DNA of 9,728 bases from Cyanobacteria bacterium K_DeepCast_35m_m2_023. Its GTDB lineage: Bacteria > Cyanobacteriota > Cyanobacteriia > PCC-6307 > Cyanobiaceae. The stretch is from positions 1 to 9,728 of the forward strand of contig VGQR01000053.1 in the NCBI GenBank assembly GCA_016882345.1, in the 5' to 3' direction. Positions 1-5,949 of the stretch are shown here, in pieces (position 1 is the stretch's first letter; each line of letters opens with the position of its first letter). The position numbers and the translations under genes are program-made. The notes beneath the pieces are model-generated. The model worked only from the letters and a program-made list of their open reading frames with translations, ran no database searches and was not told where the DNA came from.

Positions 1-41
1 TCAGTGGCTTGCGCTGGCCAGATCAATCGGCCCAAGCTAGG

Positions 42-75
42 CGTTTGCTGCCCTGTATCACGACGGCAGCAAACG
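42..75 (-). terminator. Terminator-like hairpin at the 3' end of the helicase-like gene
   Basis: Positions 42-52 (CGTTTGCTGCC) and 65-75 (GGCAGCAAACG) form a perfect 11-bp inverted repeat around a 12-nt loop. The TGA stop of the minus-strand helicase-like gene (58-60) lies in the loop, so the hairpin straddles the gene end. No run of U follows the stem on either strand, so this is not a textbook intrinsic terminator. It may act as a bidirectional transcription barrier or as an mRNA 3'-end stabiliser. Bases 1-41 hold no gene that I can support. Confidence 0.5.
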
Positions 76-1518
76 GCTCAGTTTGACCCAGGGCTCGAGG
101 GATTGCAACACCCGTTGCCCCCAACTGCGGCCCCTGAGGCGGCCATCGAGAATGGCCAGCCGCGTGCCGCTCTGACGCCGCAGGCTGGCGACTCCCAATT
201 GCAGGCGCAACAGGCCATCGGGTAGCAGCAGTTCACGGAACCAGTCACGACCGAGGTTCCTCAGCACTGCAACCCGTGCAGCGGTGAGTGGATCTTCGAG
301 GCTGGCGATCGGCAGCAGCGCCACGACCACCTGGCCAGGCAAAGGGAGGCGGTCCTGATGGCTGAGCCACCAGGACCAACTGGCACACAGCACGCCATTC
401 GCCTCGGGGCTGGTGGATTGGTGCACCACGCGGCTGCCGAATTCGGCAGCCAGGCCACTGGTGAGTTGGCGCAGCAGCTGTTCGTCGTCGGCGAGCACCA
501 GCGTCAGCCGCTGTTGTCCCAGCACCAGACGGCGGCATTGCTCCAGCAGGTGCTCGCCGTACATCGGGCTGTTGGGCAGTGGTTGGCGCAACGGTGCAAA
601 CAGCGGCAGGGGATCGGCCAGTGGCGGCTCGCCCAGAACGACGTCGACCTGGGGCGTCAGGCCCAGGCTGATGGCCGCCGCCGGCAAGGGGTCTCCCTGA
701 CGCGGACCCGGCAGTTGGCCGATCACGATGGCGCCCCGGCCCTGCAGCAGGCCGGCCAGCGACTGCAGCGGTTCGAGCGGTTGGCGATGCAGCGTCCACT
801 GCAGCAGTTGGGGGTCGACTTCGGCCCAGCTGGTCCAGCCCCCTTCGCCGCTGCTTTGCCACGCATCCCAGGGGGCGGGCAATGGCGTCAGCAAGGCCAG
901 CAGATGGCGCAATGGGGCTTCGTCTTCGTCGCGCAGGGCGACCAGACCGCCTGGGTTGCGCGGAGAGGCCAGCACCCGCCGGCTCAGCCGTTCATGCAGG
1001 GCGAGCACGGCAGCATCGGCACGTGGAATGGCCCGTCGCAACTGGTCCCACCGGCTGGGCGCCAGGGTGACCGACAAGGCCTGGCGCAGGGCGGTCTCGA
1101 GCTGTTCGGCTTCGGGCAGCACCAGTTGCCTCGTGCCCAGCCGATGCTGTTGCCAGGCTTGCACCAGCTCAGCGTGGTTGAGCAACCACAGCACCCCCTC
1201 GGGCGGGGGAGATGGTCCCTCGGCGCAGGCCAGGGCCAGCCCGGCCCGGGTGAGGCGGGGCAGCTCCACCTGCAGCAGCCGTTGGCGCAAGGTGTCGCTG
1301 ACGACCAGGGCCAGCGGGGTGTCGCTCAAGGCCAGCGGCACCAGCAGCGAAATCCACCAGCTGGGGGAGCTGCCCACCGCGAGACGAATCAGGCTGTGAT
1401 CACCACGCCGCAGACTGCGGCCCACCAGCCGGCTCAGGCTCAGGTGATGGGGCCAGATCTCGCCACCCTCCTGCACCAGCAGGGCCTTGAGTTGTTGGTG
1501 GGCGCGGGCTTCCAACAT
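58..1518 (-). CDS. Degenerate DinG/Rad3-like helicase-fold protein, probably ATPase-inactive
   Basis: Predicted protein of 486 aa. I chose the ATG at 1518 because the sequence starting MLEARAHQQLKALL, followed by WPHHLSLSRLVGRSLRR, matches my recollection of the N-terminus of a cyanobacteria-wide helicase-like family. In-frame ATGs at 1569 and 1617 would extend it by 17 or 33 residues, and none has a clear Shine-Dalgarno. The C-terminus keeps the layout of DinG/XPD helicase domain 2: LLPDGLLRLQLG, then an ILDGRLRGRSWG stretch and a final LxSL. The active motifs are eroded. No GKT/GKS Walker A is present (a GSSPSWW stretch sits where one is expected), the DEAH box looks like LPEAEQLE, and the motif VI QGxGRxIR arginines read QLGVASLRR. 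It is shorter than a typical DinG (about 700 aa), with no visible iron-sulfur cysteine cluster. A structural or regulatory role in DNA metabolism is inference; the exact function is unknown. It is divergent from tyrA. Confidence 0.72.
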   Translation of the reverse strand: MLEARAHQQLKALLVQEGGEIWPHHLSLSRLVGRSLRRGDHSLIRLAVGSSPSWWISLLVPLALSDTPLALVVSDTLRQRLLQVELPRLTRAGLALACAEGPSPPPEGVLWLLNHAELVQAWQQHRLGTRQLVLPEAEQLETALRQALSVTLAPSRWDQLRRAIPRADAAVLALHERLSRRVLASPRNPGGLVALRDEDEAPLRHLLALLTPLPAPWDAWQSSGEGGWTSWAEVDPQLLQWTLHRQPLEPLQSLAGLLQGRGAIVIGQLPGPRQGDPLPAAAISLGLTPQVDVVLGEPPLADPLPLFAPLRQPLPNSPMYGEHLLEQCRRLVLGQQRLTLVLADDEQLLRQLTSGLAAEFGSRVVHQSTSPEANGVLCASWSWWLSHQDRLPLPGQVVVALLPIASLEDPLTAARVAVLRNLGRDWFRELLLPDGLLRLQLGVASLRRQSGTRLAILDGRLRGRSWGQRVLQSLEPWVKLSRLLPS

Positions 1519-1567
1519 CGCGGAATCGTAGGAAGCTGGGGCCAGCATCTTTTGGGGCGCGTCCGCC
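1519..1567. promoter_or_regulatory. Divergent intergenic region, helicase-like gene / tyrA
   Basis: These 49 bp separate the chosen starts of the minus-strand helicase-like gene and plus-strand tyrA and must hold, or lie close to, promoters for both. A TACGAT element read on the minus strand about 10 nt before the helicase ATG resembles a -10 box, but no matching -35 box is convincing. If tyrA starts at the GTG at 1610, the region extends to 91 bp. Confidence 0.3.
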
Positions 1568-2464
1568 ATGGCTCCAGCGCAGCAGCCGCTCAGTCGCAAC
1601 GAGGGGCCGGTGGGCATCGTTGGCCTCGGTCTGATCGGTGGCTCGATTGGTCTTGATCTGCGTCGTCAGGGCCGCCAGGTGTGCGGCTTGGTGCACCGCA
1701 GCACCACGGCCGAGCGCGCCCTGCAACGGGGATTGGTGGATCGGGTGAGCACTGATCCCGCCGTGCTGCAGGACTGTGCCTTGGTGTTGCTGGCCTTGCC
1801 GCTCGAGCGGTTGCTCGATCCCGATCCCGATCTGGTGGCGGCGATCCCTGCAGCTGCTGTGGTGACCGATGTGGGCTCGGTCAAGCAACCGGTGTTGGAG
1901 CGCTGGCAGCCGCTGCACCCGCGCTTCGTGGCGTCCCACCCGATGGCGGGCACCGCCGAGGCCGGTGTGGAGGCCGGCCTTGCGGGGCTGTTCGCTGATC
2001 GCCCCTGGGTGGTCACACCCACGGCAGAGACCGATCCTGAGGCCCTGGCCCAAGTCCAGGGGTTGGCCGTATCGCTGGGGGCCCGCTGGCTCAGCTGTGA
2101 GGCGGCTGCCCACGACAGGGCGGTGGCGTTGATCTCCCACTTGCCGGTGCTGGTGTCGGCCGCCCTGTTGCAGAGCGCCGACCGCGGCGCGCTCGCCGCA
2201 TTGCCTCAACAAGGGTTGCCGGCCTTGGTGCGCGCCCTGGCCTCGTCGGGCTTTGCCGACACCACCCGGGTGGGCGGTGGCAATCCCGCATTGGGCACCC
2301 AGATGGCCCGCACCAATCAGGGGGCGCTGCTGCAGGCCTTGCGCCTCTACCAACAGCAGTTGGCGCTGCTGGAGCAGCAGGTGCAACACGGGCAGTGGAG
2401 CGACCTGGAGGCGGCCCTCGGCGAGTGTCAGCAGTTGCGCCCTGGGTTTGTGAAGCCGACCTAA
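1568..2464 (+). CDS. tyrA: Prephenate/arogenate dehydrogenase (TyrA)
   Basis: Predicted protein of 298 aa that catalyses NAD(P)+-dependent oxidative decarboxylation in tyrosine synthesis; characterised cyanobacterial TyrAs prefer arogenate and NADP+. The Rossmann motif GLGLIG lies at residues 19-24. The loop after beta-2 reads VHRSTT (residues 42-47), whose Arg/Ser/Thr fit NADP+ binding. SHPMAG at 123-128 is the family signature with the substrate-region histidine, and DRAVALISHLP (183-193) is the second conserved block with His191. The C-terminal helical domain ends near residue 290. There is no ACT or chorismate mutase domain, so it is the monofunctional cyanobacterial type. The ATG at 1568 gives a 14-residue leader before the first beta strand. 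A GTG at 1610, preceded by GAGGGG, is a credible alternative start yielding 284 aa. The TAA stop overlaps the TAG of convergent crtD. Confidence 0.93.
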   Translation: MAPAQQPLSRNEGPVGIVGLGLIGGSIGLDLRRQGRQVCGLVHRSTTAERALQRGLVDRVSTDPAVLQDCALVLLALPLERLLDPDPDLVAAIPAAAVVTDVGSVKQPVLERWQPLHPRFVASHPMAGTAEAGVEAGLAGLFADRPWVVTPTAETDPEALAQVQGLAVSLGARWLSCEAAAHDRAVALISHLPVLVSAALLQSADRGALAALPQQGLPALVRALASSGFADTTRVGGGNPALGTQMARTNQGALLQALRLYQQQLALLEQQVQHGQWSDLEAALGECQQLRPGFVKPT

Positions 2465-4017
2465 GCGCGGGGCTGGCGCAGCGTGAGCGTGGTGCCGTGT
2501 TGGGCGAGCAGCTGGCGGCAGGCCATCAGGGCCGAGAGACTCACCCCGGCGGTCCCTTCGCCGGGGTAGATCGAATCGCCGCACAGCCATAGACCTGACA
2601 CCGGTGTGCGACTGGCCAGGCCAAAGGGGCCAAAGCGGCTGGGGTGCTGACCCAGTCCCCCCACATAGCCCAGGGGGCGTCCGCACCAATGGGCAAAGGC
2701 GCGGGGGGTGGCCAGTTCGTCGTGGAGCCACTGCGTCGGCTCTACCTGCAGCAGCGAGGCCAGGCCTTGCTTGATCTGCGCGGTCAGCTGTTGTTTGGTC
2801 TCCTGACGCACGCTGGGCTGATCGAGCGGGGCGTTGAACCAGGGCTTGGCAGCGGTGAACACGCTGGCGATCACGGTGGCCTGGCCCGCCGGGGCGCGGC
2901 CGTCGCCCTCCTGGCTGACCGTGACGAACAGCGATCCCGGCTCGCGCCAGTCGCTCTGCAGATGGCTGGGACAGCCGGGGGGCAGCCAGCGGCGTTCGAT
3001 CGCCCCGTAGAACACCAGGGCTCCGGAGGGTTCCGCCAGGTTGGCCAGCCTGCGGCGGTAGCCTGCCGGCAGCTCCTGCGGCATCAGGGCAAGCAGGCTT
3101 TGGGGCGGTACCGTCACCACCACATCGGCCGCATTCAGTGCAAAGGGGCGTCCGCCTGGCCCGTCGCCGCTGACTTGCCAGGTGCCATTGGCCGCAGGCT
3201 GCAGCCGTTGCACCCGGTGCCGCAGCCGTAGGTCGCCGCCACCTTGCTGCAGGGCCGTTTCGAGGGCGCTGCTGAGCCTCTGCATCGATCCGTGCAGATG
3301 CCACAACCCCAGCGGCTCCTGCCCCATGGCCAGCACGGTGGCGCCGTACAGGGCGGCGGTGCGGTCGGCTGGCTCCTGCGAGTAGAGCTTCAGTTGCAGA
3401 TCGAGAAAGCGTCGCAGGCGCTGATCGCTGCCGCAGCCGCTCCAGCGCTGCAGGTCGGCGATGGTGGCCGTGCTCAACAGGCCACTGGCCAGGTTGGCGG
3501 GGCCCAGCGCAGCCAGCAACTGCCCCAGATCCCAGCTGTTGCGCGGTGGCAGCACCGGATCCCGCGCGGCAAAACGCCAGTTGGCGGCATGCAGGGCACT
3601 GCACCATTGCCAGAAGCGCCCGCTGCCGGGGAACTGGTGCTCGCGCTCGGCCCGCCATCGCTGCGGATCGCGCCACAGCTGCACCGCCGGGCGACCGTCG
3701 CCTAGATCCACCACACAGGCTGGATCCAGCGGACTGGCCGTTGGGCCGCTCAGGTTGAAGTGGTCAAACAGCCGCCGGTGGATGCCTCCCGGCTCGAGGC
3801 CGGCCACCTGGGTTGCCCCAACATCGAAGGTCCACGGCCCCCGCCGGAAGGTGCCGGCACAGCCACCGCACTGGTGGTGGGCTTCGAGCAACACCACCTG
3901 CAGGCCGGAATCGGCCAGCAGGGCCGCCGCCGTGAGCCCGGCAATGCCAGCGCCCACGACCACCACGTCAATGGCAGGGGCAGCCGGCGTGTCGTTTGGG
4001 CTCACGGGCTGCTGCAT
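2461..4017 (-). CDS. crtD: Carotenoid C-3',4' desaturase (CrtD)
   Basis: Predicted protein of 518 aa, an FAD-dependent amine oxidase/phytoene desaturase-fold enzyme. The N-terminal dinucleotide-binding motif GAGIAG is at residues 22-27 and ends its beta-alpha-beta unit with LLE (E45). It is followed by GGCAGTF (51-57) and FDVGATQVAGLEPGG, which I associate with the CrtD subfamily rather than with CrtISO or CrtI. The C-terminal FAD motif GDSIYPGEGTAGVSLSA lies about 40 residues from the end. CrtD introduces the 3',4' double bond in myxol-type carotenoids, but the exact substrate in picocyanobacteria is unsettled. The ATG at 4017 was chosen because the frame upstream of it (to 4134) overlaps the divergent kinase gene and has no family resemblance. 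No clear ribosome binding site is visible. The TAG stop at 2461-2463 interlocks with the tyrA TAA. A CrtISO paralogue is the main alternative. Confidence 0.88.
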   Translation of the reverse strand: MQQPVSPNDTPAAPAIDVVVVGAGIAGLTAAALLADSGLQVVLLEAHHQCGGCAGTFRRGPWTFDVGATQVAGLEPGGIHRRLFDHFNLSGPTASPLDPACVVDLGDGRPAVQLWRDPQRWRAEREHQFPGSGRFWQWCSALHAANWRFAARDPVLPPRNSWDLGQLLAALGPANLASGLLSTATIADLQRWSGCGSDQRLRRFLDLQLKLYSQEPADRTAALYGATVLAMGQEPLGLWHLHGSMQRLSSALETALQQGGGDLRLRHRVQRLQPAANGTWQVSGDGPGGRPFALNAADVVVTVPPQSLLALMPQELPAGYRRRLANLAEPSGALVFYGAIERRWLPPGCPSHLQSDWREPGSLFVTVSQEGDGRAPAGQATVIASVFTAAKPWFNAPLDQPSVRQETKQQLTAQIKQGLASLLQVEPTQWLHDELATPRAFAHWCGRPLGYVGGLGQHPSRFGPFGLASRTPVSGLWLCGDSIYPGEGTAGVSLSALMACRQLLAQHGTTLTLRQPRA

Positions 4018-4051
4018 CGCGGCATGCTGGCAGTCCTGTGCCGTGGCCGTG
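4018..4051. promoter_or_regulatory. Short divergent intergenic region, crtD / fructosamine kinase gene
   Basis: Only 34 bp separate the two divergent start codons, too little for two non-overlapping promoters. At least one promoter, or both 5' untranslated regions, must therefore overlap the opposite gene, or the transcripts are close to leaderless. No convincing -10/-35 pair is seen. A GTG at 4049 immediately precedes the ATG at 4052 and is an alternative start for the kinase gene. Confidence 0.3.
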
Positions 4052-4954
4052 ATGGACGATGCCCTGGTGCGCTGGTTGCAGCAGCAGCTGGGTGCCCCCC
4101 TACAACGCCAGGGGGCGGTGGGTGGCGGATGCATCCATCACGCTTGGTGTGTGCAGCTGGCCGATGGGCGCTGTTGTTTTGTCAAAACAAACCGGGCTGA
4201 CGCCGAACCCCTCTTGGCCGCCGAAGCTGAGGGCCTGATCGCCTTGGCGGCGGTTGCACCTCCAGAGCTACGGGTGCCGCAGCCGCAAGCCTGCGCTGTG
4301 GTGGGTGATCAGGTGTTGTTGTTGCTGCCCTGGCTCGAGCTCGATCGGGGCGGGGCGTGCGAGCAGCACGAGCAGTGGTGGCAGGGTCTCGGCAGGGCTG
4401 TGGCGCGGATGCATCGCAACAGCCTTAGCTGCGGCCCGGGGCAGGGCAGTTTTGGCTGGGGGACAGCCAATTACATCGGGGCCAGCCCCCAGCCCAACGG
4501 CTGGCAACAGCACTGGGGGTCTTTTTTTGCTGAGCAGCGCCTGGGATTTCAGCTGCAATTGGCAGCGCGTGCGGGGCGGTGCTTCAGCGGCGGCGCCCAG
4601 ATCGTTGCGCTGGCCAAACAGTGGCTCAGCGCCCACTTGGTCGAGCCGGTGCTGGTCCATGGCGATCTGTGGAGCGGCAATGCCGGTCTGCTGCGATCTG
4701 GCGGGGGCACGATCTTTGATCCAGCGGTCTATCGCGCCGACCAGGAAGTCGACCTGGCCATGGCTGGGCTGTTTGGCGGATTCCCGCAGGCTTTTTTTGC
4801 GGGATACGAGGCTGAATGGCCCTTGCCGCCCGGCGCCGAACAGAGGGCGATGCTCTACAACCTCTATCACCTGCTCAACCACGCCAACCTGTTTGGCGCT
4901 GGTTACGGGCGGCAGGCTCAACAGAGCATCGATCGCCTGCTGAGCCTGCACTGA
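4052..4954 (+). CDS. Fructosamine kinase-family protein (FN3K/FN3KRP-like)
   Basis: Predicted protein of 300 aa, close to the usual 285-300 aa of bacterial fructosamine kinases. These phosphorylate ketosamine (Amadori) adducts on amines or proteins so that they fall off, a protein-deglycation role. The aminoglycoside-phosphotransferase fold is clear. FVKTN carries the ATP-binding lysine (K45). FGWGTANYIGASPQPN (residues 134-149) matches the family's NYIG-PQ-N substrate block, WGSFFAEQRL follows, LVHGDLWSGN (201-210) is the catalytic loop with D205 and N210, and the metal-binding D223 lies in FDPAVYRADQEVDLAM. LFGGF (240-244) is also typical. The start at 4052 removes a long non-homologous in-frame extension that runs through the crtD region. 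Two identical CTTTTTTTGC tracts (4521-4530, 4791-4800) lie in frame inside the gene. Membership is secure; the physiological substrate is unknown. Confidence 0.92.
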   Translation: MDDALVRWLQQQLGAPLQRQGAVGGGCIHHAWCVQLADGRCCFVKTNRADAEPLLAAEAEGLIALAAVAPPELRVPQPQACAVVGDQVLLLLPWLELDRGGACEQHEQWWQGLGRAVARMHRNSLSCGPGQGSFGWGTANYIGASPQPNGWQQHWGSFFAEQRLGFQLQLAARAGRCFSGGAQIVALAKQWLSAHLVEPVLVHGDLWSGNAGLLRSGGGTIFDPAVYRADQEVDLAMAGLFGGFPQAFFAGYEAEWPLPPGAEQRAMLYNLYHLLNHANLFGAGYGRQAQQSIDRLLSLH

Positions 4955-4973
4955 TGCTCGTTGGATGGGAGAG

Positions 4974-5378
4974 TCAGCCCAGGTATTCCTTGCGCAGGGT
5001 TTGGATGCGGCCGATCACGGCACTGCGCTTGTCGCTGGTCGTGAGGTTGTTCCAGCTCCACTGACCGACGACGATCAGGCCCAGCAGCTCGAGCAGTCCG
5101 GGGACAATCGGCAGCAGATTGATGGTGTCGAGAACCCCTTTGATCAGCACCTGGATCACGATCACGGCAACGATCACGCCGGTGGCTTTGCCGATGCGAC
5201 CCATTTGGTTCCAGTCGACCGAATCGAGGGTCTGGTTGACCTTGCCCAGGATTTCGCCGTACCGCTCGCTGAAGCTGGTGGTCACGGTCTCCTCGCTGGT
5301 GGCGTTGGCTTCGACCGTGGGTGTACTAGCTGCGCTCTCTTGGCCCTGCTCAGCGGTGGCGGAAGTGAAGTCGCTCAT
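4974..5378 (-). CDS. CAAD-domain thylakoid membrane protein (CURT1-like)
   Basis: Predicted protein of 134 aa. Residues 1-35 are a Ser/Thr/Ala/Glu-rich, probably disordered tail. Residues 36-65 (SFSERYGEILGKVNQTLDSVDW) form an amphipathic helix. Two hydrophobic segments follow, at about 66-84 and 88-108, separated by DTINLLP. The last part is a charged amphipathic helix with DKRSAVIGRIQTLRKEYLG. This layout matches the cyanobacterial aminoacyl-tRNA synthetase appended domain (CAAD), the same fold as the thylakoid-curvature proteins CURT1/CurT. Here it stands alone, with no synthetase domain. The likely site is the thylakoid membrane, and shaping or organising membrane is an inference from the family. 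The ATG at 5378 was chosen because the frame beyond it enters the divergent JAMM gene. It is convergent with the kinase gene, with 19 bp between stops. Confidence 0.88.
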   Translation of the reverse strand: MSDFTSATAEQGQESAASTPTVEANATSEETVTTSFSERYGEILGKVNQTLDSVDWNQMGRIGKATGVIVAVIVIQVLIKGVLDTINLLPIVPGLLELLGLIVVGQWSWNNLTTSDKRSAVIGRIQTLRKEYLG

Positions 5379-5421
5379 GGACAGGGTTGGAAGTCGTTGA
5401 GTTTCTGAATAACCTATCGGG
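5379..5421. promoter_or_regulatory. Divergent promoter region, CAAD gene / JAMM-moeB operon
   Basis: This 43-bp gap is locally AT-rich compared with its surroundings (GTTTCTGAATAACCTATC at 5401-5418). On the plus strand, TTGGAA (5387-5392) and TAACCT (5410-5415) lie 17 bp apart as a weak sigma-70-like pair. That would leave a nearly leaderless JAMM mRNA with its ATG at 5422. It is a visual match only. Confidence 0.3.
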
Positions 5422-5949
5422 ATGGCCGCGCAACCGCCAGAGAATCTGTCGATTGATGCGCAGGCTCTCACCGTTCTGGCATCGGTGTTGACCGCGGCCA
5501 GACCCGTTGAGGGCTGTGCCCTCCTGCTTGGGACCAGTGCCTCGTCGTGCTGGCGGGTGCAGCAGATCTGGCCGGCACTCAACAGCTGGCCTGAGAGGGC
5601 TGAACGGCAGCGTCGTTTTTTGCTCGATCCGCGCGAGCAGCTGCTGGCTCAGCGTTGGGCCCGCCAGCGCGGGCTGCAGGTGCTCGGCTGCGCCCACAGC
5701 CACCCCGCTTCGGCCCCGCGGCCATCGCCCACCGATCTGCAGCTCAACTTCCCCCCTGCCCTGCTGCTGATTGCTGGCCAGACCTCCGGGCAACCGGCGC
5801 TGCTGGGGTGGACCTGGGCCTGCTGGTGGTTGCCCGAGGCAGAGCCAGGTCTGCCGGCACAGAGCGCTTGTTCGGTGCCATGGAGAATGGACGCAGAACC
5901 ATCGGCGGCATTTGCAACCGCCAGGCCTGTTGCCCATGCTTCCTCCTGA
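5422..5949 (+). CDS. JAMM/MPN-type zinc metallopeptidase (M67-like)
   Basis: Predicted protein of 175 aa with a complete JAMM signature: E30 in PVEGCALLLG, H92 and H94 in HSHP, then S102 and D105 in PSPTD. These give the zinc ligands and catalytic glutamate seen in the Mov34/MPN/PAD-1 family. Prokaryotic members cleave after the C-terminal Gly-Gly of ubiquitin-like sulfur carriers, either freeing a capped carrier tail or releasing a product made on it. The catalytic part occupies about residues 12-132; the tail from 140 on is Pro/Ala-rich and non-conserved in appearance. There is no signal peptide, so it should be cytosolic. The gene overlaps the moeB-like gene by 14 nt in a different frame, suggesting translational coupling and joint action with the E1-like enzyme. 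No carrier protein gene (MoaD/ThiS type) is visible in the window. The true substrate is unknown. Confidence 0.88.
   Translation: MAAQPPENLSIDAQALTVLASVLTAARPVEGCALLLGTSASSCWRVQQIWPALNSWPERAERQRRFLLDPREQLLAQRWARQRGLQVLGCAHSHPASAPRPSPTDLQLNFPPALLLIAGQTSGQPALLGWTWACWWLPEAEPGLPAQSACSVPWRMDAEPSAAFATARPVAHASS

Noticed and set aside
1..225. Open frame at the left edge on the plus strand (GTG at 4)
   Set aside because: It runs through the hairpin and antisense to the helicase-like gene, with no motif and no ribosome binding site.
1567..1570. CATG palindrome where minus- and plus-strand ATGs overlap
   Set aside because: Only meaningful if the helicase-like gene starts at 1569. The family-like N-terminus favours 1518, so shared start codons are probably chance.
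358..1656. 432-codon open frame on the plus strand opposite the helicase-like gene
   Set aside because: Gln/Gly-rich composition typical of a mirrored GC-rich frame, no recognisable motif. The minus-strand product matches a helicase-like family.
1400..3676. 758-codon open frame on the minus strand spanning tyrA and half of crtD
   Set aside because: Its translation is Arg/Ala/Gly/Gln-rich low-complexity sequence with no family resemblance. It is an antisense or out-of-frame shadow of tyrA and crtD caused by high GC.
3461..4051. 197-residue N-terminal extension of the fructosamine kinase frame
   Set aside because: The extension is antisense to crtD, Ser/Arg/Pro-rich and without similarity to kinases. 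The gene starts at 4052.
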